A stretch of 64,000 nt of DNA from Xiphophorus maculatus (GCF_002775205.1 NC_036446.1:838272-902271), one strand, 5' to 3'. Counted from the stretch's first letter, positions 1 to 11,693 are shown. Numbers and translations are program-made. Notes: generated from the sequence alone by a model not told the origin.

Positions 1-493
1 AACAAAATTGCCTTATTTCAGCTGATCAGATTGATGTTAACAGAGATTTTGTAGCCTAACTGGTTTCACGAAAGCCAGTTAGCAAAGTGCTAACATGTGA
101 ACAAATTGTGGTTCCATCAAGCTAGCAGCTACGCTATCAGAGCCACAACAAAATATCCCACAGCAGTCAAACTTTTAAAATCGATCACATTTCTTAAAGA
201 ACACATTACATTTAACAACTGTAAGCAGTTCTAATAATATAGTAATGAAATTAAATAGTATATTTTATGGACATAACACAAACACTTCTTACCTTAACCA
301 AACAGTCGGAAGCAGAAAGCTCTTCTTCTTCTTTTTGTTTTTAATGGCGGTTGGCAAGCAACTTAATGGTGTGCATTACCGCCACCTACTGGTATGGAGT
401 GTGGATCAGGGCGCAACTTAAAAAAAAAAACACTAAATCCTTTCTATCAGTTTAGTTTTCTTAAGAAATTTTATGAAATAACATAAATATTCA
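1..493. other. AT-rich sequence, no gene seen
   Basis: AT-rich DNA with no recognisable coding segment, RNA gene or ordered repeat. It contains short A and T runs and ends at a tRNA-like SINE head. Confidence 0.5.
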
Positions 494-545
494 TGGGGCG
501 TGCTGTGGTGGCGCAGGGGGTTAGCACGCCCCACGTTTCAGTTAA
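494..545 (+). mobile_element. tRNA-derived SINE head fragment
   Basis: A short GC-rich segment in AT-rich surroundings contains TGGCGCAGGGG (509-519), which fits a polymerase III A box (TRGCNNAGYGG), followed by a GTTAGC stretch as in tRNA D arms. No intact B box follows, so this looks like the 5' head of a tRNA-derived SINE that is truncated or badly decayed. Family assignment is by general resemblance only. Confidence 0.5.
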
Positions 546-671
546 CCGCTCCCCAATCTAAAGTCTTACATATAATCCTGTTACCTTCAAACATGTAATA
601 ACCGCTTTATTTATTTTGTGTTTAATTAATATCTTATTAAGTTTAAATGTCTCTATATCATATTTCCTAAT

Positions 672-810
672 TTATTGTACTTGCTTTATATTTTCCACAA
701 TTAATTATTACATGTTCTACTGTTTCCATATCCATACCACACTCACATCTACCTGTTGGATGTTTACCAATCAAATTTAAAGTTTTGTTTAATCCAGTAT
801 ATCCAAGGCA
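672..810 (-). pseudogene. LINE ORF2 C-terminal zinc-motif remnant
   Basis: Read on the minus strand from 810, a continuous ~45-codon stretch translates to a peptide containing GKHPTGRCECG, then ETVEHVIINC and GKYK. The spacing C-x-C...H...C-x-x-Y matches the zinc-binding tail found after the reverse transcriptase of many non-LTR retrotransposon ORF2 proteins. No RT core is seen upstream and the frame closes at once, so this is a dead fragment. The precise clade cannot be told from this piece. Confidence 0.65.
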
Positions 811-905
811 CAATCTTTTTTTTTTTCATACTTGCTCTTTTCGCTTTTCAGACTTACAATACTTCATTTGAGCCAGCTGGGGGAGACAATTCTCTGTTTT
901 AGCCA

Positions 906-1298
906 GTAGGGTATTAGGGTTTTCAATGGATTTTCCCCATTGACTTATAATGGGGTTTTTTTCGTAGTTTTTTGCGAATTATGTCGCCATGTTCATCCCG
1001 AATCCCACCAAAAGTAATAGCTGGAATGGCGTGAATTTTCTGCAGGTTTTGATACCTCTTTTGTAGGTGTGCACGCAGCGGTATGAGCCGCATTAACGGT
1101 TACGGATGAAAAATAAAGAATTATAAAAAATTTCGGAAGAAATTTAGCCGGGGCCTGCCAAGGCGCGCCCGTCGGGCATGGGCCCGGCGTCGTCACGCCA
1201 CAAATCGGCGTCGACGCTAAAGAACGCCGCGACGTAATCAGTGGCACGCGGAGAATCGCAAGAACGTTAAGCGAGGCGGACGTGCACCGTTCAGTATT
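906..1298 (+). repeat. Truncated copy of composite module plus CpG-rich block
   Basis: This begins with the CCCCATT...AATGGGG hairpin segment shared by all modules further right. It runs through the TGAGCCGCATTAACGGTTACGG segment and the CpG-rich block (about 1130-1298) and stops abruptly after GTGCACCGTTC. The 129-bp array that normally follows is absent, replaced by unrelated AT-rich DNA. It is an isolated, truncated unit of the repeat described below. Confidence 0.8.
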
Positions 1299-2279
1299 AT
1301 AAAGTAAGTATATCAGCTAAAATCAGCAGAAACGCTAATGTTAGCGTCATTGCTTTCATCAGTATGTGGGAAATCACTAGGATATTTTCTGTAATTGATT
1401 TACTCCATTCAGTATACTAAACATTGCTAAAAAGTAAAATAAATAGCTAATAGCTTATTGAAGCTAAAATGCTAACGCTAATGAACCTTGCATTGAACTG
1501 TTTAGTAACAGTTCAATGCTCATAAACTGCAGGAAGGCAGTTCATTAGCATTTACCTAATGATTGTCACAAATATAAATTTTCAATAACGCACACACACA
1601 CAACATATTACAGTTTAAAAATATATATTGACCTTATGTTAAAGATTTCTACAAACGTTTTACAGGTAAAGTTTACAATGAACCAAAATTACAACATTTA
1701 AAGAATACCATAAATTTAAGAATCTAATGTCTCTGCAATAAAAAGAAATTGCTATCTTTTTTATTTTTAAACAACACCTCAATTAAATATTACATTTGAG
1801 TTTGCATGGATGTAAAATTACTGCTCAGTTTAAAAATTACAGTATTTTTAAACTGAGCAGTTTAAAAATATGCTCAGTATTTTTAAACTGCTCAGCTAAA
1901 CTTTGCTGTTTAGCTCGTTAGCTTGTCGATGTTTCAGTTTTATTCGCTGGGAAAATTATTCTTTGTCTGCTTTGAAGATAAGCAGACAAATAATAAAAAA
2001 CAAGTTTTGATATTAACTCTCAACTTCATTCACAAAACTTTTTCGTTATTTATTACGCAACGAACATGCATTTCACATAAGAACAAAACAATGAGGTGAC
2101 GTTGCCTGTCCTTGAACACAACGCTGATCCCTCTTCACCCTGTCAATAACTCACACACATCCTCATTGTGTTGTGTTCTGTAAATAAACAAAACACAAGC
2201 AAAATCAATAAACTATATGCATATTCCAGTATACTGAGTTTTGGTTTTACATTCATTCTATTTAAATGTAGTTTGTTTG
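1299..2279. other. AT-rich intergenic sequence
   Basis: No gene recognised. It contains a nested inverted repeat around 1826-1895 built from TTTAAACTGCTCAG-type words. A ~50-bp segment (about 1911-1960) recurs as a direct repeat near 2581-2630, bracketing part of the neighbouring hAT remnant. Confidence 0.5.
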
Positions 2280-2862
2280 TGCTTACCAATGTTTTCTGGC
2301 CGGATGTCAGGCACCGTTTTCCCCTGGTCAGTTTGTCGATGTCTGGTTTTAGTTCTATTCTGTGGCAATCCGCAAAACGGCGTGTAGGTTTTCGTCAGTA
2401 ATGCGCGATCTGTGCTTGGTCTTGTTTAAAGTCATTATTGAAAACATCTCTTCGCACAGATAGGTGCTTCCAAACGTGGACAAAATACGAGCTGCATGGA
2501 GTCGAAGCTGTGGCATCAAATCAGGGGGCAGTAGACGGTAAAAGTAAAAGTCCTCGATTGAAACATCACGGGACTTCGCTCTTTAGCTTCTTAGCTTGTC
2601 GATGTTTCAGTTTTATTCGCTGGGAAAATTAATAATCAGCTTGAGGTGGCTCTGCTGCACTCTAGTGGCGAGAAGCCGTAATGTTGGTTGGTAAGAATCG
2701 GAAGGCATTATGGGATATGTAGTTTGTAGTCAATTCGTGCTCAAAACCTATTTTAAGTCAATCAATGGGGCTGTAAAACGGTGGTAGGGGGGAGAGGGCC
2801 ACATAAAATGACGTAGCGGGCCACATGTGGCCCGCGGGCCTTGAGTTTGACACATGTGCAAT
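2280..2862 (-). mobile_element. hAT transposon remnant (C-terminal dimerisation domain)
   Basis: On the minus strand from ~2583 to 2355 the translation reads through a hAT C-terminal dimerisation domain: [14 protein letters not shown], then [19 protein letters not shown] before a stop. This is the hATC signature of Charlie/EPM2AIP1-like transposases. Further codons appear after a frame break. The edge near 2820-2862 carries GGGCCACATGTGGCCCGCGG and TTGAGTTTGACACATGTG, typical of hAT terminal sequence. Only ~240 bp separates that terminus from the C-terminal domain, so the transposase body has been lost by internal deletion. Confidence 0.7.
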
Positions 2863-2904
2863 AGAGGATCTATCTGCTGCTCATGCAAAACAGTCTATTT
2901 TAAT

Positions 2905-3180
2905 CCCATGTGTAATAGTCATTGGGTTAAATCAGTTATATAATGCTGAAAATGCAAGTAGTTGATGTAAAAATATTCAAGGCTTTTATTTTGAAATTTT
3001 TGTTAAGCTTCATTTCAAAGGGCCAAACTAATACCATGTGTAACAGTGCTTTGGATGAAAAAGTCAAATAAAGCCAAAAACAGCAATTACCTGATGTAAA
3101 AATATTCAAGGCTTTTATTTTGAAATTTTCATCAAGCTTAATTTTAAATTGCCACACTAATCCCATGTGTAACAATTGCT
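2905..3180 (+). repeat. 129-bp satellite, about two monomers (array 0)
   Basis: About two diverged copies of the ~129-bp monomer. Its recognisable core is ATTCAAGGCTTTTATTTTGA, followed by a CATTTYAAAG box and TAATMCCATGTGTAACAGTG. It leads directly into the first full module. Confidence 0.8.
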
Positions 3181-4180
3181 GGGTTAAATCAGTTATATAC
3201 AGCCCATAGCAGCAATTAGTTATAAAGGCCAGTTCAGTCCTGATCTGTTTCAACTGAGGATAGATAGAACTACAATGATGCGTATTTGTAGTCCAAATCA
3301 GCAGCCAATAGCCTCTTGAGATCCGTTGCTATGTTAAATAAGTTTCACACCAAGGTGTGAAGTGTCAGTGAGACAGCCTGAGAGCCTCAGAAAATCCTGT
3401 CGCATGACTTTGCTCTGAAGCACCGTGACAGAAAACCGTACGGTCTAGATAAATTTCGAAAACATTTTACCGGAGCAGACAGGCGTATCAATGTCAGGAC
3501 CGATTTTGATACTAATCGTGCGATATTTGTGGCCGTGATGGCGATTTCAAAAATGATTTGGGTTGAAAAAGTTGTCTTGATCTCTCACTCTAATCAGCGA
3601 GAGAAGCCCTCTAACTTTAGGAAAAATGAGAAACTTTGGGTCGCTTAGAGGCAAATTGTGGACAAACCGTAACTGGTATCGACGAGCCGTCTTCACTTTC
3701 GAAGAGATCACAGACGTATCTACAAAATGAAATTTGAATGGCATTTCTAGGTGAATTTGTGACGACACAGAAAATCCTCAAAAATAGGGTATTTCCAGGA
3801 TTTTTCCCATTGACTTATAATGGGGTTTTTTTCGTAGTTTTTTGCGAATTATGTCGCCACGTTAACCCCAAATCCCACCAAAAATAATAGCTCCAATGGC
3901 GTGAATTTTCTGCACGTTTTGATACCTCATTTGTAGGTGTGCACCCAGCGGTATGAGCCGCATTAACGGTGACGGAAGAAAAATAAAGAATTATAACTAG
4001 AAAAACAAAATTTCTGAAGAAATTTAGCCGGGGCCTGCCAAGGCGCGGCCGTGGGGTTCGGGCCCGGCGTCGTCGCGCCACAAATTTGCGTCGACGCCAA
4101 AGGACGCCGCGACGTAAGCAGTGGCACGCGGAGAACCGCAAGAACGTTAAGCGAGGCGGACGTGCACCGTTCGGTACGAT
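3181..4180 (+). repeat. Composite module I with CpG-rich block
   Basis: It starts at the TTAAATCAGTTATATACAGC junction, but it lacks the palindrome and jumps into the GCATGACTTTGCTCTGAAGC segment, so it is internally deleted relative to module II. It ends in the CpG-rich block (about 4015-4180) containing GGGGCCTGCC and a GGCGTCGTCGCGCCAC core. No recognisable protein is encoded. Confidence 0.85.
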
Positions 4181-4905
4181 TTAAAATGTTGTCGAGGCTT
4201 TTATTTTGGAAGTTTTGTTAAACTTCATTTCAAAGGGCCAAACTAATCCCATGCGTAATAGTCCTTGGGTTAAAATAGTTATATAATGCTCAAAACACAA
4301 GTAGCTGATGTAAAAATATTCAAGGCTTTTATTTTGAAATTTTCAGTATGCTTCATTTCAAAGGGCCAAACTAATACCACGTGTAACAGTGCTTTGGATG
4401 AAAAAGTCAAATAAAGCCAAAAAGAGCAATTACGTCATGTAAAATTATTCAAGGCTTTTATTTTGAAATTTTCAGAATGCTTCATTTCAAAGGGCCAAAC
4501 TAATACCACGTGTAACAGTGCTTTGGATGAAAAAGTCAAATAAAGCCAAAAAGAGCAATTACATGATGTAAAAATATTCAAGGCTTTTATTTTGAAATTT
4601 TCAGTATGCTTCATTTTAAAGTTCTGAACTAATACCACGTGTAAGAGTGCTTTGGATGAAAAAGTCAAATAAAGCCAAAAAGAGCAATTACGTCATGTAA
4701 AAATATTCAAGGCTTTTATTTTGAAATTTTCAGTATGCTTCATTTTAAAGTTCTGAACTAATACCACGTGTAAGAGTGGTTTGGATGAAAAAGTCAAATA
4801 AAGCCAAAAAGAGCAATTACCTGATGTAAAAATATTCAAGGCTTTTATTTTGAAATTTTCAGTATGCTTAATTTTAAAGTTCCAAAATAATCCCATGTGT
4901 AACAG
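4181..4905 (+). repeat. 129-bp satellite array 1 (~5-6 monomers)
   Basis: Tandem ~129-bp monomers. The first monomer is divergent (TTGTCGAGGCTTTTATTTTG) and marks the junction with the CpG-rich block, as it does in every unit. Variation between monomers is concentrated in the segment after TTTTGAAATT, which comes as TTCAGTATGCTTCATTT or as a TATTATTATGCTCCATTT type. Confidence 0.9.
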
Positions 4906-6160
4906 TTACTGAGTTAAATCAGTTATATACAGCCCATAGCAGCAGTAGTTCTAAAGGCCAGTTCTCAGTCCTGATCTGTTTCAACTGAGGATAGATAGAA
5001 CTACAGCGATGCGAATTTGTAGTCCAAATCAGCAGCCAATAGCCTCTTGAGTTCCGTTGCCATGGTAAATAATGGTCTCAGCAGGTGTGAGCTGTGAGTC
5101 ATACATGCTCAAACACACAATTGTGTGTTTGAGCCAACACGGTTTACTGAAAAAAAGCATTGGAAACAAATCCTTCTTGTTCGGGAACCGTAATACATAT
5201 TCGAAAAGCGTTTCGAGCGTATGAGAGGCCTATGTGTCGTCTGCGATAGTCCCGAGATTCATATCTGTACCTCACTCAGAGCATTTACAGTGATGAGAGA
5301 AAGAAATGTTGTGCCCAGATCTGAAATTCTATTCAAATACATGGGAGAGAGCCTCAGACAGCCTCAGAAAATCCTGTCGCATGACTTTGCTCTGAAGCAC
5401 CGTGACAGAAAACCGTACGGTCTAGATAAATTTCGAAAACATTTTACCGGAGCAGACAGGCGTATCAATGTCAGGACCGATTTTGATACTAATCGTGCGA
5501 TATTTGTGGGCGTGATGGCGATTTCAAAAATGATTTGGGCTGAAAAAGTTGTCTTCATCTCTCACTCTAAGCAGCCAGAGACGCACTCTAACTTTAGGAA
5601 AAATGAGAAACTTTGGGTCGCTTAGAGGCAAATTGTGGACAAACCGTAACTGGTATCGACGAGCCGTCTTCACTTTCGAAGAGATCACAGACGTATCTAC
5701 AAAATGAAATTTGAATGGCATTTCTAGGTGAATTTGTGACGACACAGCAAATCCTCAAAAATAGGGTATTTCTAGGATTTTTCCCATTGAGTTATAATGG
5801 GGTTTTTTTCGTAGTTTTTTGCGAATTATGTCGCCACGTTAAGGCCAAATCCCACCAGAAGTAATAGCTGGAATGGCGTGAATTTTCTGCAGGTTTTGAT
5901 ACCTCATTTGTAGGTGTGCACCAAGCGGTATGAGCCGCATTAACGGTTACGGAAGAAAAATAAAGAAGAACAATAACAAACTAGAAAATTTCGGAAGAAA
6001 TTTAGACGGGGCCTGCCAAGGCGCGCCCGTGGGGTTCGGGCCCGGCGTCGTCGCGCCACAAATCGGCGTCGACGCCAAAGAACGCCGCGACGTCACCAGT
6101 GGCACGCGGAGAACCGCAAGAACGTTAAGCGAGGCGGACGTGCACCGTTCGGTACGATTT
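4906..6160 (+). repeat. Composite module II (long type) with CpG-rich block
   Basis: The most complete module. It holds, in order: the array exit sequence; a perfect palindrome with GCTCAAACACACAA half-arms (5109-5136); a ~400-bp segment with an open frame of 134 codons (5221-5625) with no recognised homology; the CCCATT...AATGGGG hairpin; the GCCGCATTAACGGTTACGG segment; and the CpG-rich block (about 5985-6160). A near-identical copy of the long segment lies at 44.5-45.3 kb. Confidence 0.9.
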
Positions 6161-8164
6161 AAAATGTTGTCAAGGCTTTTATTTTGGAAGTTTCAGTATG
6201 CTTCATTTCAAAGGGCCAAACTAATCCCATGCGTAATAGTCCTTGGGTTAAAATAGTTATATAATGCTCAAAACACAAGTAGCTGATGTAAAAGTATTCA
6301 AGGCTTTTATTTTGAAATTTTCAGTATGCTTCATTTTAAAGTTCTGAACTAATACCACGTGTAAGAGTGCTTTGGATGAAAAAGTCAAATAAAGCCAAAA
6401 AGAGCAATTACGTCATGTAAAAATATTCAAGGCTTTTATTTTGAAATTTTCAGTATGCTTCATTTCAAAGGGCCAAACTAATACCATGTGTAACAGTGCT
6501 TTGGATGAAAAAGTCAAATAAAGCCAAAAAGAGCAATTACATGATGTCAAAATATTCAAGGCTTTTATTTTGAAATTTTTGTTAATCTTCATTTCAAAGG
6601 GCCAAACTAATACCATGTGTAACAGTGCTTTGGATGAAAAAGTCATACAAAGCCAAAAACAGCAATTGCATGATGTAAAAATATTCAAGGCTTTTATTTT
6701 GAAATTATTACTTTGCTCCATTTTAAAGTTCCAAACTAATCCCATGTGTAACAGTGCTGTGGATGAAAAAGTCATATACGGCCAAAAAAAGCAATTACAT
6801 GATGTAAAAATATTCAAGGCTTTTATTTTGAAATTTTCAGTATGCTTCATTTCAGAGGGCCAAACTAATACCACGTGTAACAGTGCTTTGGATGAAAAAG
6901 TCACATAAAGCCAAAAACAGCAATTACCTGATGTAAAAATATTCAAGGCTTTTATTTTGAAATTATTATTATGCTCCATTTTAAAGTTCCGAACTAATCC
7001 CATGTGTAAGAGTGCTTTGGATGAAAAAGTCAAATAAAGCCAAAAAGAGCAATTACGTCATGTAAAAATATTCAAGGCTTTTATTTTGAAACTTTTGTTA
7101 AGCTTCATTTCAAAGGGCCAAACTAATACCACGTGTAACAGTGCTTTGGATGAAAAAGTCAAATAAAGCCAAAAAGAGCAATTACATGATGTAAAAATAT
7201 TCAAGGCTTTTATTTTGAAATTTTTGTTAATATTCATTTCAAAGGGCCAAACTAATACCATGTGTAACAGTGCTTTGGATGAAAAAGTCACATAAAGCCA
7301 AAAACAGCAATTACCTGATGTAAAAATATTCAAGGCTTTTATTTTGAAATTATTATTATGCTCCATTTTAAAGTTCCGAACTAATCCCATGTGTAACATT
7401 GCTTCGGATGAAAAAGTCATATACGGCCAAAAAGAGCAATTACGTCATGTAAAATATTCAAGGCTTTTATTTTGAAATTATTATTCTCCATTTTAAAGTT
7501 CCAAACTAATCCCATGTGTAACATTGCTTTGGATGAAAAAGTCATATACGGCCAAAAAAAGCAATTACCTGATGTAAAAATATTCAAGGCTTTTATTTTG
7601 AAATTATTATTATTCTCCATTTTAAAGTTCCAAAGTAATCCCATGTGTAACAGTGCTTTGGATGAAAACGTCAAATAAAGCCAAAAACAGCAATTACCTG
7701 ATGTAAAACTATTCAAGGCTTTTATTTTGAAATTATTATTATTCTCCATTTTAAAGTTCCAAAGTAATCCCATGTGTAACAGTGCTTTGGATGAAAACGT
7801 CAAATAAAGCCAAAAACAGCAATTACCTGATGTAAAAATATTCAAGGCTTTTATTTTGAAATTATTATTCTCCATTTTAAAGTTCCAAACTAATCCCATG
7901 TGTAACATTGCTTTGGATGAAAAAGTCATATACGGCCAAAAAAAGCAATTACCTGATGTAAAAATATTCAAGGCTTTTATTTTGAAATTATTATTATTCT
8001 CCATTTTAAAGTTCCAAAGTAATCCCATGTGTAACAGTGCTTTGGATGAAAACGTCAAATAAAGCCAAAAACAGCAATTACCTGATGTAAAACTATTCAA
8101 GGCTTTTATTTTGAAATTATTATTATGCTCCATTTTAAAGTTCCAAACTAATCCCATGTGTAAC
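6161..8164 (+). repeat. 129-bp satellite array 2 (~15 monomers)
   Basis: The longest array in this block. Monomers are close to 129 bp, a multiple of three, so long open frames appear by chance on both strands. Within it, a three-monomer block of ~384 bp is repeated almost exactly (7472-7678 against 7856-8062). This shows higher-order repeat structure and recent unequal exchange. Confidence 0.9.
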
Positions 8165-9240
8165 AGTTACTGAGTTAAATCAGTTATATACAGCCCATAG
8201 CAGCAGTAGTTCTAAAGGCCAGTTCTCAGTCCTGATCTGTTTCAACTGAGGATAGATAGAACTACAGCGATGCGTATTCGTAGTCCAAATCAGCAGCCAA
8301 TAGCCTCTTGAGTTCCGTTGCTATGGCAAATAATGGTCTCAGCAGGTGTGAGCTCTGAGCTGTGAGCTCTCAAACACACAAGTGTGTTTGAGCAAACACA
8401 CTTTACTGAAAAAAAGCATTGGAAACAAATCCTTCTTGTTCGGGAACCGTAATACATATTCGAAAAGCGTTTCGAGCGTATGACAGTTCAATGTGTCTTC
8501 TGCGATAGTCCCGAGATTCATATCTGTACCTCACTCAGAGCATTTACAGTGATGAGAGAAAGAAATGTTGTGCCCAGATCTGAACCGAGATCGGCTGTCA
8601 CTGTAATTTCAGCAAAAATGAGAAAGTTTGGGTCGCTTAGAGGCAAATTGTGGACAAACCGTAACTGGTATCGACGAGCCGTCTTCACTTTCGAAGAGAT
8701 CACAGACGTATCTACAAAATGAAATTTGAATGGCATTTCTAGGTGAATTTGTGACGACACAGCAAATCCTCAAAAATAGGGTATTTCTAGGATTTTTCCC
8801 ATTGAGTTATAATGGGGTTTTTTTCGTAGTTTTTTGCGAATTATGTCGCCACGTTAAGCCCAAATCCCACCACAAGTAATAGCTCCAATGGCGTGAATTT
8901 TCTGCACGTTTTGATACCTCATTTGTAGGTGTGCACCCAGCGGTACGAGCCGCATTAACGGTTACGGAAGAAAAATAAAGAATTATAATAATATTAAAGA
9001 GACACTTTGTTGGGTGTAGAGTAATAGGTTCCTGCCATTGCTTTGCATGGCAGGCCCCAACTAGAAAATTTCGGAAGAAATTTAGCCGGGGCCTGCCAAG
9101 GCGCGCCCGTCGGGCATGGGCCCGGCGTCGTCGCGCCACAAATCGGCGTCGACGCCAAAGGACGCCGCGACGTGATCAGTGGCACGCGGAGAACCGCAAG
9201 AACGTTAAGCGAGGCGGACGTGCACCGTTCGGTACGATTT
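8165..9240 (+). repeat. Composite module III (short type) with one end-minisatellite copy
   Basis: Short module type: the palindrome is CTCAAACACAC-AA-GTGTGTTTGAG and the ~240-bp middle segment of module II is missing. Between the module end and the CpG-rich block is one copy of the end minisatellite (about 9000-9058), a CCTGCCAT...ATGGCAGG hairpin followed by CCCCAA. It is joined directly to CTAGAAAATTTCGG, the start of the next unit. This junction helps define the unit ends. Confidence 0.9.
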
Positions 9241-10738
9241 AAAATGTTGTCAAGGCTTTTATTTTGGAAGTTTTGTTAACCTTCATTTCAAAGGGCCAAA
9301 CTAATCCCATGCGTAATAGTCCTTGGGTTAAAATAGTTATATAATGCTCAAAACACAAGTAGCTGATGTAAAAATATTCAAGGCTTTTATTTTGAAATTT
9401 TCAGTATGCTTCATTTCAAAGGGCCAAACTAATACCACGTGTAACAGTGCTTTGGATGAAAAAGTCAAATAAAGCCAAAAAGAGCAATTACGTCATGTAA
9501 AATTATTCAAGGCTTTTATTTTGAAATTTTCAGTATGCTTCATTTCAAAGGGCCAAACTAATACCACGTGTAACAGTGCTTTGGATGAAAAAGTCAAATA
9601 AAGCCAAAAAGAGCAATTACCTGATGTAAAAATATTCAAGGCTTTTATTTTGAAATTATTATTATGCTCCATTTTAAAGTTCCAAACTAATCCCATGTGT
9701 AACAGTGCTTTGGATGAAAAAGTCATATAAAGCCAAAAACAGCAATTACCTGATGTAAAAATATTCAAGGCTTTTATTTTGAAATTTTCAGTATGCTTCA
9801 TTTCAAAGTTCCAAAGTAATCCCATGTGTAACAGTGCTTTGGATGAAAACGTCAAATAAAGCCAAAAACAGCAATTACCTGATGTAAAAATATTCAAGGC
9901 TTTTATTTTGAAATTATTATTATGCTCCATTTTAAAGTTCCGAACTAATCCCATGTGTAACATTGCTTTGGATGAAAAAGTCATATACGGCCAAAAAGAG
10001 CAATTACTTCATGTAAAATATTCAAGGCTTTTATTTTGAAATTTTCAGTATGCTTCATTTTAAAGTTCTGAACTAATACCACGTGTAAGAGTGCTTTGGA
10101 TGAAAAAGTCAAATAAAGCCAAAAAGAGCAATTACGTCATGTAAAAATATTCAAGGCTTTTATTTTGAAACTTTTGTTAAGCTTCATTTCAAAGGGCCAA
10201 ACTAATACCACGTGTAACAGTGCTTTGGATGAAAAAGTCAAATAAAGCCAAAAAGAGCAATTACATGATGTAAAAATATTCAAGGCTTTAATTTTGAAAT
10301 TTTTGTTAATATTCATTTCAAAGGGCCAAACTAATACCATGTGTAACAGTGCTTTGGATGAAAAAGTCAAATAAAGCCAAAAAGAGCAATTACGTCATGT
10401 AAAAATATTCAAGGCTTTTATTTTGAAATTTGCAGGATGCTTCATTTCAAAGGGCCAAACTAATCCCATGCGTAATAGTCCTTCGGTTAAAATAGTTATA
10501 TAATGCTCAAAACACAAGTAGCTGATGTAAAAATATTCAAGGCTTTTATTTTGAAATTTTTGTTAAGCTTCATTTTAAAGGGCCAAACTAATACCATGTG
10601 TAACAGTGCTTTGGATGAAAAAGTCAAATAAAGCCAAAAAAGAGCAATTACGTCATGTAAAAATATTCAGGGCTTTTATTGTGAAATTTTCAATATGCTT
10701 AATTTTAAAGTGTAAAACTAATCCCATGTGTAACAGTT
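9241..10738 (+). repeat. 129-bp satellite array 3 (~11-12 monomers)
   Basis: Tandem ~129-bp monomers in the same orientation as the other arrays. The monomer order in the first ~1 kb appears nearly identical to array 6 (45.49-46.5 kb) in kmt5b, including the unusual monomers with TAATCCCATGCGTAATAGTC. Confidence 0.9.
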
Positions 10739-11693
10739 ACTGAGTTAAATCAGTTATATACAGCCCAAAGCAGCAAGTAGTTGTAAAGGCCAGTTCTCAG
10801 TCCTGATCTGTTTCAACTGAGGATAGATAGAACTACAACGATGCGTATTCGTAGTCCTAACCAGCAGCCAATAGCCTCTTGAGTTCCGTTGCTATGGCAA
10901 ATAATGGTCTCAGCAGGTGTGAGCTCTGAGCTGTGAGCTCTCAAACACACAAGTGTGTTTGAGCAAACACACTTTACTGAAAAAAAGCATTGGAAACAAA
11001 TCCTTCTTGTTCGGGAACCGTAATACATATTCGAAAAGCGTTTTAAGCGTATGACAGTTCAATGTGTCTTCTGCGATAGTCCCGAGATTCATATCTGTAC
11101 CTCACTCAGAGCATTTACAGTGATGAGAGAAAGAAATGTTGTGCCCAGATATGAACCGAGGTCGGCTGTCACTCTAATATGAGCAAAAATGAGAAACTTT
11201 GGGTCGCTTAGAGGCAAATTGTGGACAAACCATAACTGGTATCGACGAGCCGTCTTCACTTTCGAAGAGATCACAGACGTATCTACAAAATGAAATTTGA
11301 ATGGCATTTCTAGGTGAATTTGTGACGACACAGCAAATCCTCAAAAATAGGGTATTTCTAGGATTTTTCCCATTGAGTTATAATGGGGTTTTTTTCGTAG
11401 TTTTTTGCGAATTATGTCGCCATGTTAATCCCGAATCCCACCAAAAGTAATAGCTGGAATGGCGTGAATTTTCTGCACGTTTTGATACCTCATTTGTAGG
11501 TGTGCACGCAGCGGTATGAGCCGCATTAACGGTTACGGATGAAAAATAAAGAATAATAATAATAAAGAAACTTTTCTTGGGAGAATAGCAATAGGTTCCT
11601 GCCATTGCTTTGCATGGCAGGCCCCAATAAAGAAACACTTTCTCCGACAATAGCAATAGGTTCCTGCCATTGCTTTGCATGGCAGGCCCCAAA
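10739..11693 (+). repeat. Composite module IV and terminal minisatellite (right end of block 1)
   Basis: Short-type module with the conserved palindrome (10941-10964). It ends in two copies of a ~60-bp minisatellite carrying the CCTGCCAT-TGCTTTGC-ATGGCAGG hairpin. The repeat stops at GGCAGGCCCC and single-copy sequence starts immediately. The second block ends at the same point (about 48.57 kb), so this is likely a true element boundary. Confidence 0.9.

Noticed and set aside
3815-4141. Minus-strand frame in each module ending TTKKTPL, seemingly conserved
   Set aside because: Differences between copies are mostly amino-acid-changing and the N-terminal part differs from copy to copy. The sharing is explained by recent duplication, not by coding constraint.
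6413-8157. Long open frames (up to ~250 codons) across the 129-bp arrays, repeating a 43-residue pattern
   Set aside because: Monomer length is a multiple of three, so one stop-free monomer frame propagates. Frames begin and end wherever a monomer has a different length or a stop. No transcript or known domain supports them.
6161-8164. Regularly repeated array as a CRISPR-like locus
   Set aside because: The entire monomer repeats, with no unique spacers, and the context is a vertebrate nuclear genome.
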